This document shows, piece by piece, positions 37,246 through 48,366 of a stretch of DNA of 64,000 nt (positions are counted from its first letter, which is position 1; every line of letters begins with the position of its first letter). Position numbers and translations under genes: made by a program. This stretch comes from Agarivorans sp. Toyoura001. Lineage in GTDB: Bacteria > Pseudomonadota > Gammaproteobacteria > Enterobacterales > Celerinatantimonadaceae. The notes beneath the pieces were generated by a model. It did not search any database. It saw nothing but the letters and a program-made list of their open reading frames with translations, and had not been told where the DNA came from. Location: contig NZ_BJEQ01000016.1 of assembly GCF_005405585.1 (NCBI RefSeq), positions 1-64,000 of the forward strand. Reading direction: 5' to 3'.

Positions 37246-39345
37246 ATGTCAACAAGAAGTCAACTAAAGCCTTTACCTTTTAGCCTGAGTCAATATCAGG
37301 TGTCCCCTGGAAGAGATTTCCCCCTAGGCGCTACGCTTGATGCCAATGGATGTAACTTCGCCATTCATGCCGGCGATGCCAAACACATAGAGTTATGTTT
37401 GTTTGATGAGCAAGAAAACGAAATCTCTCGTTTAGTGTTGCCCGGCAAACAAGGCGGTATTCGCTATGGGTATGTGGAGGGTATTAAAGCCAGTCAATTT
37501 TATGCTTATCGGGTGTTCGGCAAATACCAGCCTGAACACGGCTGTTGGTATGATCCACGCAAGCTAATTCTAGACCCTTACGCTAAAGCCATTTCTCGAC
37601 CACTTGTTTGGGATAGTAAAGCTTACCAGGAAGATGACGCAGACCTTATACCTAAGTGTATTGTTCGAGATGACGATTTTGATTGGCAGGGCGTAGCTAA
37701 ACCTAACATCGACCGCCAAGATATGGTCATGTATGAAACTCACGTTCGTGGCTTTAGTAAGCTCAACGCCAAAGTAAATAGCGACGATCGTGGCAGTTAC
37801 TTAGGTATGGTGAATAGCCACAGTATCCATCATTTAAAGAGCCTTGGTATTACCTCGGTACAGTTACTGCCTACCGCAGCGTTTATGTCGGAGCCGCGTT
37901 TAAAATCATTAGGCTTGAGTAACTATTGGGGTTACAACCCCATTCTGTTTATGGCGCCCGAACCGCGTTACGCCAAATCTGATGCCTTAACAGAATTTAA
38001 GACCATGGTGCGCGAATTTCATCGCAATGGCATTGAGGTGATTCTGGACGTGGTTTTTAATCACACAGCAGAATCGGGATCTGACGGCCCAACCCTTTGT
38101 TATCGTGGACTTGATAACAAAAATTATTACCTGTTTGATCAAATTGGTGACAGCCCAAATTACAGTCAATACGCCAATAATACTGGTTGTGGCAATAGCG
38201 TGAGCTTAGATCATTCAATCAGTTTACGTTTAGTATTAGACAGCCTGCGTTATTGGGTTGACGTAATGCAAGTTGACGGTTTTCGCTTCGACTTAGCGGT
38301 CAGTTTAGGCCGGGAAGATAATCACTTTTCAAGTCATGCTGCATTCTTTAAAGCTGTGGCCCAAGACCCTATTTTGTCGCGGGCTAAAATGATAGCAGAG
38401 CCTTGGGATATTGGCCCAAATGGCTACCAGCTAGGACATTTTCCAGAGCGGTGGATGGAGTGTAATGACCGGTTCCGAGATACAAGCCGCGCATTTTGGA
38501 AAGGTGAGCACGGTTTGCTTGGTGAAATGGCCACCCGAATTATGGGCTCTCGCGACTTATTTCTTGCAAGTCGACGTAGTATTCACACCAGTGTGAACTA
38601 CATTTGTTACCACGATGGCTTTACTTTAGACGATTTGGTTAGCTACGAGCAGCGTCATAATCATGCTAACGGCGAAGATAACCGTGACGGCCATGGTCAT
38701 AATATCTCTGCTAACTATGGAGAAGAAGGTGATACAAAAGACAAAAAGGTACTTGCGACTAGGCGTAAACAAAAGCGTAATTTATTAGCTACTTTAATGC
38801 TTTCGCAAGGCGTACCGCATTTTCTTGGTGGGGATGAACTAAGCCGCACTCAGCAAGGCAATAACAACGCGTACTGCCAAAACAACAAAATGAGTTGGTT
38901 TAATTGGGAGTTAGATACGCATGAGCAACAATTTTTAGAGTTTTGTCAGCAGCTTATTGCACTGCGTAAACGCTCACGAGTTTTTCATTATCTTCAGCTG
39001 GAAAACGACAGTTACGAAAAATGTCACTCCCAGCATCATAGTGTTCGTTGGTATCGCCACGACGGTGACTTTATGCATCAAGAGGATTGGCATGAGTCGC
39101 ATGGGTGGGCTGTAGCAGTAGAGATACGAAACCTAAGACAATCGAAAGAGCGTTGGTTATGGATTATTAACGCTAGTTCTCACGCTATTGATTTTATATT
39201 GCCTGCAGTAGAAACATCGCAACATTGGACTCAGCAAATGGATACAGCGCATGAACAAGCTATTTTCGTTAAGAAACTTAGAGACACAAAAAGTGTCAAA
39301 CTAAATGCCCGTTCAATGCTGTTATTGGAACAAACGAAATCGTGA
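37246..39345 (+). CDS. glgX: Glycogen debranching enzyme GlgX
   Basis: GlgX cleaves alpha-1,6 branches of partly degraded glycogen, giving maltodextrins for MalQ. The 699-residue protein has an N-terminal CBM48 domain ([29 protein letters not shown]) and a GH13 isoamylase-type barrel. Catalytic residues are Asp349 ([11 protein letters not shown]), Glu385 (IAEPWDIG) and Asp457 ([10 protein letters not shown]). It is about 40 residues longer than the E. coli enzyme. It follows glgB by 47 bases with a stable hairpin in between and overlaps msrB at its end. Confidence 0.94.
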   Translation: MSTRSQLKPLPFSLSQYQVSPGRDFPLGATLDANGCNFAIHAGDAKHIELCLFDEQENEISRLVLPGKQGGIRYGYVEGIKASQFYAYRVFGKYQPEHGCWYDPRKLILDPYAKAISRPLVWDSKAYQEDDADLIPKCIVRDDDFDWQGVAKPNIDRQDMVMYETHVRGFSKLNAKVNSDDRGSYLGMVNSHSIHHLKSLGITSVQLLPTAAFMSEPRLKSLGLSNYWGYNPILFMAPEPRYAKSDALTEFKTMVREFHRNGIEVILDVVFNHTAESGSDGPTLCYRGLDNKNYYLFDQIGDSPNYSQYANNTGCGNSVSLDHSISLRLVLDSLRYWVDVMQVDGFRFDLAVSLGREDNHFSSHAAFFKAVAQDPILSRAKMIAEPWDIGPNGYQLGHFPERWMECNDRFRDTSRAFWKGEHGLLGEMATRIMGSRDLFLASRRSIHTSVNYICYHDGFTLDDLVSYEQRHNHANGEDNRDGHGHNISANYGEEGDTKDKKVLATRRKQKRNLLATLMLSQGVPHFLGGDELSRTQQGNNNAYCQNNKMSWFNWELDTHEQQFLEFCQQLIALRKRSRVFHYLQLENDSYEKCHSQHHSVRWYRHDGDFMHQEDWHESHGWAVAVEIRNLRQSKERWLWIINASSHAIDFILPAVETSQHWTQQMDTAHEQAIFVKKLRDTKSVKLNARSMLLLEQTKS

Positions 39346-39734
39346 CTAAAATAGTAAAAGATGAACAAGAATGGCAAGGCTTGCTTACCGAACTTGCGTT
39401 TCAAGTAACAAGGAAAGGAGCAACTGAGCGTCCGTTTACGGGCACTCTGTTGCATAATAAAGAGCAGGGCATGTATCACTGTGTGTGTTGTGATTTACCA
39501 CTGTTTAGCTCGGTGTCGAAATTTGACTCGGGATGCGGTTGGCCGAGTTTTGACAAAATTGCTGAAAGCCGCGTGGTCACCTTTGTACGAGACCAAAGCC
39601 ATAACATGGAGCGTATTGAGGTGCGTTGTAGCCAATGTGATGCGCATTTGGGCCATGTCTTTAATGACGGACCCACTGACACTGGCGAACGCTATTGTAT
39701 AAACTCAGCAGCCTTAGGTTTCACTGCTGAGTAA
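39342..39734 (+). CDS. msrB: Peptide-methionine (R)-S-oxide reductase MsrB
   Basis: MsrB repairs the R form of methionine sulfoxide in proteins. The 130-residue product has the zinc cysteines Cys47, Cys50, Cys96 and Cys99, the resolving-position Cys65 in SGCGWPSF, and the catalytic Cys119 in RYCINSAAL. The GTG start overlaps the glgX stop (GTGA), so its translation may depend on glgX. In E. coli msrB lies next to gapA and yeaC; here the glucan genes have come between. Confidence 0.96.
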   Translation: MTKIVKDEQEWQGLLTELAFQVTRKGATERPFTGTLLHNKEQGMYHCVCCDLPLFSSVSKFDSGCGWPSFDKIAESRVVTFVRDQSHNMERIEVRCSQCDAHLGHVFNDGPTDTGERYCINSAALGFTAE

Positions 39735-39744
39735 ATAACCTTAC

Positions 39745-40572
39745 TTATAAGCGGTATTGTCTTGTGTCTATTTGCTCGTAGATAATTGCCGCTTCATCTT
39801 TTAACATTTTTTGCTGTTCTTCAGACAACTTCAACTTGTGATTCAAACCAGAATAATCTTGCCTACTGTGATCATCAAAGTGACTGGCTATTTGTGCCCA
39901 TAAATAGGCATGGCGGTAGTCTTTTAAATTCATATATTGAGACGTAATCGCTTCAGCATACTTAGCTGGAATAACCGCTTTTTCTGGAAACAACTTAAAG
40001 GCGTTTTGCAAAATGTTAATGGTTTTCTTAGCATCCTTTCCGCTGTAATGAATCGCTAAAGTCCATTGTAAATCAGGTTGATTTAACACTGCTTGGCCTT
40101 CCAATGCCAAAAATCGGTCTCGCGCCTCAAGATCGCGATATTGGGTCCAGTGATACATCGACAAATAGGGGTGACTAGAATCACGCGTATCGTTTTCTAA
40201 GCGCTGTAATTCTTCTAAAGAGGTAAGCAAACCAATTACGCGCTGAGTTTTACGAGATTTGTCGTATTTGGGTTCAATACTGGCCGCCAGTTCTATGCAA
40301 AAATTATAAGCCTGATAGTTCTTTATCAGCTCATACTGGTGTTGTTCAGTGACTTCGGTCATTTCATCGAAGCGACTTAGAATGACAGCAGAACGTTCCT
40401 TTTTACACCAGCCGTCGCGATTTAAATCTTCACAAAGCTCTGGGTTACTTTTACAAATGCTTTTTACCGAGCGACTACCAAAGCCGAACAAATCAAACCC
40501 TGCATCACATCCACTAAGTACAAGTGGTACAACTAAACATAAACTACAGCCTAGTGGCTTTAAAAAAGACAA
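39745..40572 (-). CDS. DUF2989-family lipoprotein
   Basis: I place this protein in the DUF2989 family from memory of its motif, SVKSICKSNPELCEDLNRDGWCKKER, near the mature N-terminus. The signal is of lipoprotein type with lipobox LSGC. The rest is helical and TPR-like (WTLAIHYSGKDAKKTINILQNAFKLFPEKA), about 275 residues in all. The frame opens at ATG 40596, but that start gives an acidic N-terminus before the signal peptide and has no ribosome site. The TTG at 40572 has CAGGAAAAT upstream and gives a normal signal (MSFLKPLGCSLCLVVP), so I prefer it. The function is unknown. Confidence 0.75.
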   Translation of the reverse strand: MSFLKPLGCSLCLVVPLVLSGCDAGFDLFGFGSRSVKSICKSNPELCEDLNRDGWCKKERSAVILSRFDEMTEVTEQHQYELIKNYQAYNFCIELAASIEPKYDKSRKTQRVIGLLTSLEELQRLENDTRDSSHPYLSMYHWTQYRDLEARDRFLALEGQAVLNQPDLQWTLAIHYSGKDAKKTINILQNAFKLFPEKAVIPAKYAEAITSQYMNLKDYRHAYLWAQIASHFDDHSRQDYSGLNHKLKLSEEQQKMLKDEAAIIYEQIDTRQYRL

Positions 40573-40712
40573 ATCATTTTCCTGAATAAATATCATTAGC
40601 AGATGTTGATAAAGGTAAGACTATCATAGATTTTTTTGATTTAGTCCATTCAAAAATCAGCATTGTTTCCTAAGTGCTTAGTTTATAGCTTGGCACTGGA
40701 TCAATGGTTTGG

Positions 40713-40731
40713 TAATGTTTCAGTAACATTA
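40713..40731 (+). other. Hairpin directly before the yeaC ribosome site
   Basis: TAATGTT (40713-40719) pairs with AACATTA (40725-40731) over a five-base loop and ends one base before AGGAG. It could be an operator in the promoter or a leader structure that affects translation. Confidence 0.3.
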
Positions 40732-40743
40732 TAGGAGTGATAA

Positions 40744-41025
40744 ATGGATGTAGAGAAGTTGTTGGCGGCAATGAGCCCCGATATTTATCAAAATATGTTA
40801 AGTGCTGTTGAAACCGGGCGATGGCCCGACGGCAACAAACTAACAGATGAACAACGCGATCATACTCAACAAATGGTTATCTTGTATCAAGCTAAGCACA
40901 ACCATCAGCCCCAGCATTTTACTGTGGGTACCGATGGCGAATTAGTGATGAAATCTAAACAAGAATTAAAACGTCAATATCGAGAAGAACAAACCATCAT
41001 TAGTGTTCCTCAACACAACGATTAG
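40744..41025 (+). CDS. yeaC: YeaC family protein (DUF1315)
   Basis: The 93-residue protein matches the YeaC/DUF1315 pattern: MSPDIYQNMLSAVETGRWPDGNKLTDEQRDHTQQMVILYQAKHN, with a basic C-terminal part. E. coli YeaC has about the same length and also lies near msrB. The function is unknown. A good AGGAG precedes the ATG. The end overlaps the convergent ansA gene by four bases. Confidence 0.88.
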   Translation: MDVEKLLAAMSPDIYQNMLSAVETGRWPDGNKLTDEQRDHTQQMVILYQAKHNHQPQHFTVGTDGELVMKSKQELKRQYREEQTIISVPQHND

Positions 41026-42032
41026 ATACTTATCTCGCCGCGAATATCTTGGCAAAGTAGGTCGCGGATCCGCTTGCTAGGTAAGTTTTTGCTTAGCAAG
41101 TAATGTAGTTTAGCCAGCGCGGCTTCGGTAGTCATATCCCCACCACTTACCACACCCGCTTTTGCTAAGGCGTTGCCTGTGGCATATCCGTCCATATTCA
41201 CCTTGCCAGTTAAACATTGGCTTAAGTTAAGCACGATAATGCCACGGTCACAGGCTTGCTCTAATAATTCTGTCATTTTTTGATGTTGTGGGGCATTTCC
41301 TACACCATAACTTAACAGTATCAAGGCTTTCACAGGCTGTTGAAGTAGGTTTGCGATGACCTCAGTGGAAATGCCTGGATAAAGACTAACAACCCCAATA
41401 GGTTGGGGAATGATTGGACTAATTTGTAAGGCGCTGATACCCGTTGGACGAATCTCTCCGGCAATAATTTCTATGTCTATTCCAGCCTTAAGCAAGGGCG
41501 GGAAATTGGGTGACATAAACGCGTCAAAGCCATCTGCATGGGCTTTAGTACTGCGATTCCCGCGCAGGAGTTTGTTGTTGAAAAACAAACAGACTTCATG
41601 AACTGGGTAGTAGGCCGCAAGGTATAAAGAATTGAGTAAGTTGGTTTGGCCGTCAGAACGAAGTTCACTCAGTGGAATTTGCGAGCCTGTTACAATTACT
41701 GGCTTACTTAGGTTCTCTAACATAAATGAAAGTGCGGAAGCGGTGTAAGCCATGGTGTCTGTGCCGTGCAGGACAACAAAGCCGTCATACTTTTCATAAT
41801 TTGCTTGAATGTCTTCAGCAATTAGCTGCCAATGCTGGGGGTCCATATCCGCAGAATCGATCAGTGGGGAAAATTCGTGAACGGTGAATTCAGGCATTTC
41901 ATCACGCTGAAATTCTGGCATAGCGTCTAAACAGTCGCGCATGAAACCAGCAACTGGCACGTAGCCTCTTTCACTACGTTGCATGCCAATGGTACCGCCT
42001 GTGTAGGCAATATAGATAGATTTTCGATTCAT
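41022..42032 (-). CDS. ansA: L-asparaginase I (cytoplasmic) AnsA
   Basis: AnsA hydrolyses asparagine to aspartate and ammonia in the cytoplasm. The 336-residue product begins MNRKSIYIAYTGGTIGMQ, as in E. coli AnsA. Thr14 is the first nucleophile in TGGTIGM, and the second conserved motif is LHGTDTMAYTASALSFML near residue 90. No signal peptide is present, which separates it from the periplasmic type II enzyme. ATG 42032 is chosen over a TTG at 42047 by alignment. It follows sppA by 84 bases on the same strand, an order shared with E. coli. Confidence 0.96.
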   Translation of the reverse strand: MNRKSIYIAYTGGTIGMQRSERGYVPVAGFMRDCLDAMPEFQRDEMPEFTVHEFSPLIDSADMDPQHWQLIAEDIQANYEKYDGFVVLHGTDTMAYTASALSFMLENLSKPVIVTGSQIPLSELRSDGQTNLLNSLYLAAYYPVHEVCLFFNNKLLRGNRSTKAHADGFDAFMSPNFPPLLKAGIDIEIIAGEIRPTGISALQISPIIPQPIGVVSLYPGISTEVIANLLQQPVKALILLSYGVGNAPQHQKMTELLEQACDRGIIVLNLSQCLTGKVNMDGYATGNALAKAGVVSGGDMTTEAALAKLHYLLSKNLPSKRIRDLLCQDIRGEISI

Positions 42033-42116
42033 CAGACTATAGTTCAAAAGTTTTTTGAAATTATAGTCTGATGTTAGTTCAAAGCAATCAACCGTTTAAG
42101 ATTAACTGAATAGTGC

Positions 42117-43943
42117 TTACATTTGATCACAAACTGCGCAGAAACTGTACTGGCCAAGAGGATCATTAAACTTATCTACAGCAGGCGCTTGCTCCGCCAC
42201 TGTTTTCAATAAAGCCCAGTTTGGTATCGCAGACTCTAATGCTCCAGCGATTTGCGAATCAAACAACTGGGCAATAAAGCGGTCTCGTGAGCTAAGTGGT
42301 GGGGTTAAACGCTTAACTTGGTAATCATCTAGATTGTTTAAGTTGGCGGCGTATTCTATAGCATCGTTCAGGCTGCCTAATTGATCGACAAGGCCATTAT
42401 CAACGGCGTCTTGACCGGTCCAAATTCTGCCTTCAGCAATGCTATCCATATCTTCTAGCGCAATATCTCTGCCACTTGATACCAGTGATACAAAATCTTT
42501 ATACCCATGTTCAACATTGAGCTGAATGATCTGTTTTACGTCATCTGGCAATGCTTGGAAAGGGCTTACTTCAGCGAGGGTAGAGGTTGCGTAGCCGTCA
42601 CTGTTAATGCCTAACTTAGCCAAAGCATTTTCCAAAGTAGCAAACATTCCAAAAATACCAATAGAGCCAGTAATGGTAGTAGGGCTAGCAAAAATGTAGT
42701 CAGCCGTTGATGAAATCCAATATCCGCCACTTGCGGCAACGCTGCCCATAGATATGATTACCGGTATATCTTTTTCCTGGAACTGATGAAACTTTTCACG
42801 AATCAGTTCTGAAGCAAATGCGCTACCACCAGGGCTGTCTACTCGTACCACTAACGCTTTTACCTGCTCGTCTTCAAGCGCTTGATTAAGCTGAGCAATA
42901 ACGGTATCGGCAGCAATCACATTTTCTTGGCCGCTACCACCAACAATGGCACCTTGAGCAACAATAACTGCAATTGTGTTGTCGCTTGGTTCATCATTAC
43001 TTAGGCCGTGTGCATACTCGCCATAGCTTCTGCTGTTGTAACTCGAACCGTCATCTGATTCACCAAAGGTATCAATTAACAATTGTTTGGCTTGGGTACG
43101 CGTGGTGAGTTGGTCAACGAGGCCAAATTTTTCAGCGTAGCGGGCGCCATCACCATCAACTTCTTTTAAACGCGACAACAATGCTGTTGGTTCTGGCATC
43201 AAATGATTAGCCGCTAACTCGCGGTTAGTTGAAACAGTCGTTAAGTATGATTGCCAAAGTTGATCCATCCAGTGTGCTAAATCTTGTTTTGCCTCTTCTG
43301 ACATGTCATTTCTAAGGTAGGGTTCTACAAATGACTTATGCGTGCCTACACGGAAAATGTGCGTGGTAACGTCTAGATTGTCGATGGCATCTTTAAAGAA
43401 CAAACGTCGAGAGTTCATGCCGCGCATTAATACTGCACCTTTAGGGTTAAGCAGTAGGCTGTCGGCAAAACTCGCTAAATAGTATTGGTGTTGGTCGTAG
43501 TAATCTGCGTAAGCGATGATCGGTTTGCCACTGTCTTTAAAATGCAGCAAAGCTTGGCCGATAGTCGCAAGTTTAGTTTGGCTTGTACTTGGCATGCTGC
43601 CAACATCTAAAACGATGCCGGTAATGTTTGAATCGGTTCTCGCTTCATCAATCGCTTTCACTATTGTGTGTAGGTCGAACTCTTTCTCTACAGTGTTTCC
43701 TAACATTTCGTTAGTAAACTCGGCCATAGGGTTTACTCGCTGGCGCTGTTCTACTATTTGTCCATCAAGGACTAAATGCAAGGCTGCTGCTATAGGGGGC
43801 TCAGTGGGTTCAGGGCTAACACTGCTAAGGGCAATGATGACCATTACCACCATAAATAATAGAAACAAATTAACGATTAGTGAACGAATAAAGTTAAGGG
43901 TTCGCCAAAAGAAGCGGAAGATACTCTTAATCAATTTAAACAC
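42117..43943 (-). CDS. sppA: Signal peptide peptidase SppA, long (67K) type
   Basis: SppA degrades cleaved signal peptides in the inner membrane. The 608-residue product is close to the E. coli size (618). It has one N-terminal membrane segment (residues 22-40) and two tandem S49 domains. The Ser-Lys dyad is Lys203 (VGTHKSFVEPYLR) from the first domain and Ser405 (AASGGYW) from the second. The active sites face the periplasm. It forms a likely two-gene unit with ansA. Confidence 0.95.
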   Translation of the reverse strand: MFKLIKSIFRFFWRTLNFIRSLIVNLFLLFMVVMVIIALSSVSPEPTEPPIAAALHLVLDGQIVEQRQRVNPMAEFTNEMLGNTVEKEFDLHTIVKAIDEARTDSNITGIVLDVGSMPSTSQTKLATIGQALLHFKDSGKPIIAYADYYDQHQYYLASFADSLLLNPKGAVLMRGMNSRRLFFKDAIDNLDVTTHIFRVGTHKSFVEPYLRNDMSEEAKQDLAHWMDQLWQSYLTTVSTNRELAANHLMPEPTALLSRLKEVDGDGARYAEKFGLVDQLTTRTQAKQLLIDTFGESDDGSSYNSRSYGEYAHGLSNDEPSDNTIAVIVAQGAIVGGSGQENVIAADTVIAQLNQALEDEQVKALVVRVDSPGGSAFASELIREKFHQFQEKDIPVIISMGSVAASGGYWISSTADYIFASPTTITGSIGIFGMFATLENALAKLGINSDGYATSTLAEVSPFQALPDDVKQIIQLNVEHGYKDFVSLVSSGRDIALEDMDSIAEGRIWTGQDAVDNGLVDQLGSLNDAIEYAANLNNLDDYQVKRLTPPLSSRDRFIAQLFDSQIAGALESAIPNWALLKTVAEQAPAVDKFNDPLGQYSFCAVCDQM

Positions 43944-44017
43944 TGGGATCTACTTATAAAAGTCAACAATAGCTAAACGTTACCATAGTCATATAAATCA
44001 GGCATCTGCAATTATTA

Positions 44018-44043
44018 AAACAAATGTTTGAAACAAAAGTTTG
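44018..44043. promoter_or_regulatory. Tandem PsrA-like operators upstream of fadH
   Basis: Two 13-base units lie head to tail, AAACAAATGTTTG (44018-44030) and AAACAAAAGTTTG (44031-44043). Each fits the PsrA fatty-acid repressor pattern G/CAAAC-N4-GTTTG/C at its core. They end five bases before a TATACT -10 candidate at 44049-44054, so bound repressor would cover the -35 region. This would link fadH to fatty-acid availability. Confidence 0.55.
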
Positions 44044-44072
44044 GTTTGTATACTCTATTAACACTTTAATAA

Positions 44073-46248
<2,176 letters not shown>

Positions 46249-46337
46249 AGTTTAAGCTCCAAACAGCGATCTAGCTTACTTTACTTTTAGCATAATTCAC
46301 GCACAATGGCGCTATATTTAGCTCGTTAAGGATAACA

Positions 46338-46877
46338 ATGAAAGCTTTAGATTTGTTACTCAATCGTCAGTCATGCGCTCGCTTGGCTGCTCCCGCGCCT
46401 GAAGGTGCAGAACTAGAAACAATATGGAATGCCGGCCTTAGAGCGCCAGATCACGGAGGCCTTACTCCTTGGCGGTTTATCCATGTTAGTGGTGAAGGTT
46501 TAAGTAAATTAGCAGACATTTTTGAACAAGCCGCGCAGGCTGAAGAAGGCGACCATGAAAAGGCTAAAGCAATGCCCTTGCGTGCACCACTTATCACTAT
46601 CGTGATTGCTTCGCCTAAAACCCATTCAAAAGTACCAGAAATTGAACAAGTACTTTCTGCCGGCTGTGCTGTTCATGCAATGCAAATGGCTGCCTTTGCA
46701 CAAGGTTATAATGGTATTTGGCGCACCGGCCCCATGGCTTACAGTTCAATCGTAAATCATGAGTTAGGCTTAGCTGAACACGAGTCTGTTGTTGGGTATT
46801 TGTATTTAGGCAGTCCACAAACCAAATCGAACAAAGCGCGAGAGTTAACCTTTAAAGACTATGTAACTTGGCTGTAA
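46338..46877 (+). CDS. ydjA: Nitroreductase family protein YdjA
   Basis: YdjA is a small FMN-dependent nitroreductase-fold protein that acts with NAD(P)H; its natural substrate is not established. The 179-residue product aligns well with E. coli YdjA (183 residues): LLLNRQSCARLAAPAPEGAEL, AGLRAPDHGGLTPWRF, SAGCAVHAMQMAAFAQGYNGIWRTG and VGYLYLGSPQ. The gene is one base before the thioredoxin-fold gene, so they are likely one transcript. ydjA is also near sppA in E. coli. Confidence 0.93.
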   Translation: MKALDLLLNRQSCARLAAPAPEGAELETIWNAGLRAPDHGGLTPWRFIHVSGEGLSKLADIFEQAAQAEEGDHEKAKAMPLRAPLITIVIASPKTHSKVPEIEQVLSAGCAVHAMQMAAFAQGYNGIWRTGPMAYSSIVNHELGLAEHESVVGYLYLGSPQTKSNKARELTFKDYVTWL

Positions 46878-46878
46878 G

Positions 46879-47499
46879 ATGACTGAGACTCAAGCGCGTT
46901 TATACTATGTACATGACCCTATGTGCTCTTGGTGTTGGGGCTATAAACCTACTTTAGAGGCGCTTGAATCGTCACTGCCTAGTAGTATAGAAATGGTGTA
47001 TTTGTTGGGTGGCCTAGCGCCAGATTCTGCATTAGCGATGCCTGATGATATGCAGCAGTTTTTGCAGCAAACATGGCATAAAATTAATGTGCAACTAGGC
47101 ACCGAGTTTAACCATGATTTTTGGCAAGTAAACACACCTCGTCGTTCTACTTATCCTGCAAACCGAGCAGTGCTTGCGGCTGAAAAGCAGGGGGCTGGTA
47201 AAGCGATGATAAAGCAAATACAGAACGCTTATTATTTACAGGCGATTAATCCTTCAGACGTAGATAATTTGCTTGTATTGGCAGAAAAGCTTGGCTTAGA
47301 TAAAAAAACTTTTGTGGAAGACATATCGAGTGAAGCGCTCAATGAATCGTTAATGCAGCAAATACAATTTGCTCGAAGCTTACCTATCCAAGGATTCCCT
47401 TCATTAGTATTAGCGGTGGGCGAGAGTTATCACCCAGTCCAATTAGATTATAAACATGCTCAAGTGAGTCTTGAGCATGTTGCTGAGTTGTTGGTCTAG
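46879..47499 (+). CDS. DsbA-family thioredoxin-fold oxidoreductase, cytoplasmic
   Basis: The 206-residue protein has a thioredoxin-fold DsbA-like layout: the redox motif CSWCWG at residues 16-21, a helical insertion, and the cis-proline loop GFPSL near residue 173. No signal peptide is present, unlike periplasmic DsbA. It therefore resembles the cytoplasmic FrnE/2-hydroxychromene-isomerase-like branch. The substrate is unknown. It follows ydjA by one base and its end overlaps the convergent DUF3334 gene by four bases. Confidence 0.85.
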   Translation: MTETQARLYYVHDPMCSWCWGYKPTLEALESSLPSSIEMVYLLGGLAPDSALAMPDDMQQFLQQTWHKINVQLGTEFNHDFWQVNTPRRSTYPANRAVLAAEKQGAGKAMIKQIQNAYYLQAINPSDVDNLLVLAEKLGLDKKTFVEDISSEALNESLMQQIQFARSLPIQGFPSLVLAVGESYHPVQLDYKHAQVSLEHVAELLV

Positions 47500-48176
47500 A
47501 TACCTAACTCATCGAGCAAATCTTGATCAATGGTTTGCGCTGACTCAGCAGGTTTCTGCTCTGCCTTCTTTTGTGCCGCGGCTTGGTCGATAAGATCATC
47601 TGGATCTACATCGTCTTCTGTTTCAAATTCATGAAGCTTGATGAATTCAGTTTTATCCATCGCTAACTCAAGATAAAAGATGTTGTTTTTAGCGGTTGTA
47701 AAGGTCACGCGACGCGCTTGCGGGCGGTCTAGGTTGGTATCAATAGAAATCAATACCTGCTTGTTTAAAGCTAACATCTTAGGTTGGTTTTGAGTTAGTG
47801 AGGTTTGTAACTCTTTACCGATTACACCAGTGAAGTAACCGACCATTTGGTTCATTAACTCGCCCATCACGTTACCCACTTCATCAGCTGTGTGCTGTTG
47901 AGCGAGCTCGGCCTCAGGAATACCCATATGAAGCATGTAATCTCGATAGATTTCCATGGCAGCATCTGAGGTAAAGTTAATAACAACCAAGCCTGAAAAC
48001 CCACCATCAAATAAAACAAAACAACCAATGTCTGGTTTTAAACAGGTTTTGTTTATTTTCTGCACCATCGCCGAATATCTGATTTCGCTAGTCGTGGCTT
48101 TGCTAAGTACTGTGGTGACAGAATTACAAAGAGTGAGTAATACGTCTTCAGTGGTAACAACTTTCAATTTTTTCAT
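47496..48176 (-). CDS. DUF3334 family protein, CheX-like
   Basis: The 226-residue protein matches what I remember of DUF3334, found in Vibrio and Shewanella relatives: KVVTTEDVLLTLCNSVTTVLSKAT, KPDIGCFVLFDGGFSGLVVINFTSDAAMEIY, and EVGNVMGELMNQMVGYF. The last motif (E-x-x-N-x-x-x-G-E-L-x-N) resembles the active-site helix of CheX/CheC phosphatases, which suggests action on a phosphorylated response regulator. The C-terminal 40 residues are acidic and low in complexity. ATG 48176 has AAGGAACTG upstream; a longer frame to 48197 lacks one. No chemotaxis genes are nearby. Confidence 0.8.
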   Translation of the reverse strand: MKKLKVVTTEDVLLTLCNSVTTVLSKATTSEIRYSAMVQKINKTCLKPDIGCFVLFDGGFSGLVVINFTSDAAMEIYRDYMLHMGIPEAELAQQHTADEVGNVMGELMNQMVGYFTGVIGKELQTSLTQNQPKMLALNKQVLISIDTNLDRPQARRVTFTTAKNNIFYLELAMDKTEFIKLHEFETEDDVDPDDLIDQAAAQKKAEQKPAESAQTIDQDLLDELGI

Positions 48177-48311
48177 GCAGTTCCTTCTTAAAATCATGAT
48201 GACTTTGCATTAGCAATTGAAACAAGTATGGATGATGAACTGAAAGCTGTATAGCTTTGATTGATAGGGTTTAACTGGCAATTAACTTGAGTGTGAGGGG
48301 GATCGGCAAAT

Positions 48312-48340
48312 AAAAAAGCCTCAACTAGGTTGAGGCTTTA
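48312..48340 (-). terminator. Terminator of asnS
   Basis: AAAGCCTCAAC pairs with GTTGAGGCTTT over a short loop. On the minus strand a T-run follows (A-run at 48312-48317). It lies 27 bases beyond the asnS stop. Confidence 0.85.
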
Positions 48341-48366
48341 ACTTGTTGCTTAACTATAGCTGTTGC

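Noticed and set aside
43516-43959. 147-codon plus-strand frame opposite sppA
   Set aside because: It is entirely antisense to a well-supported gene, with no ribosome site or recognisable motif.
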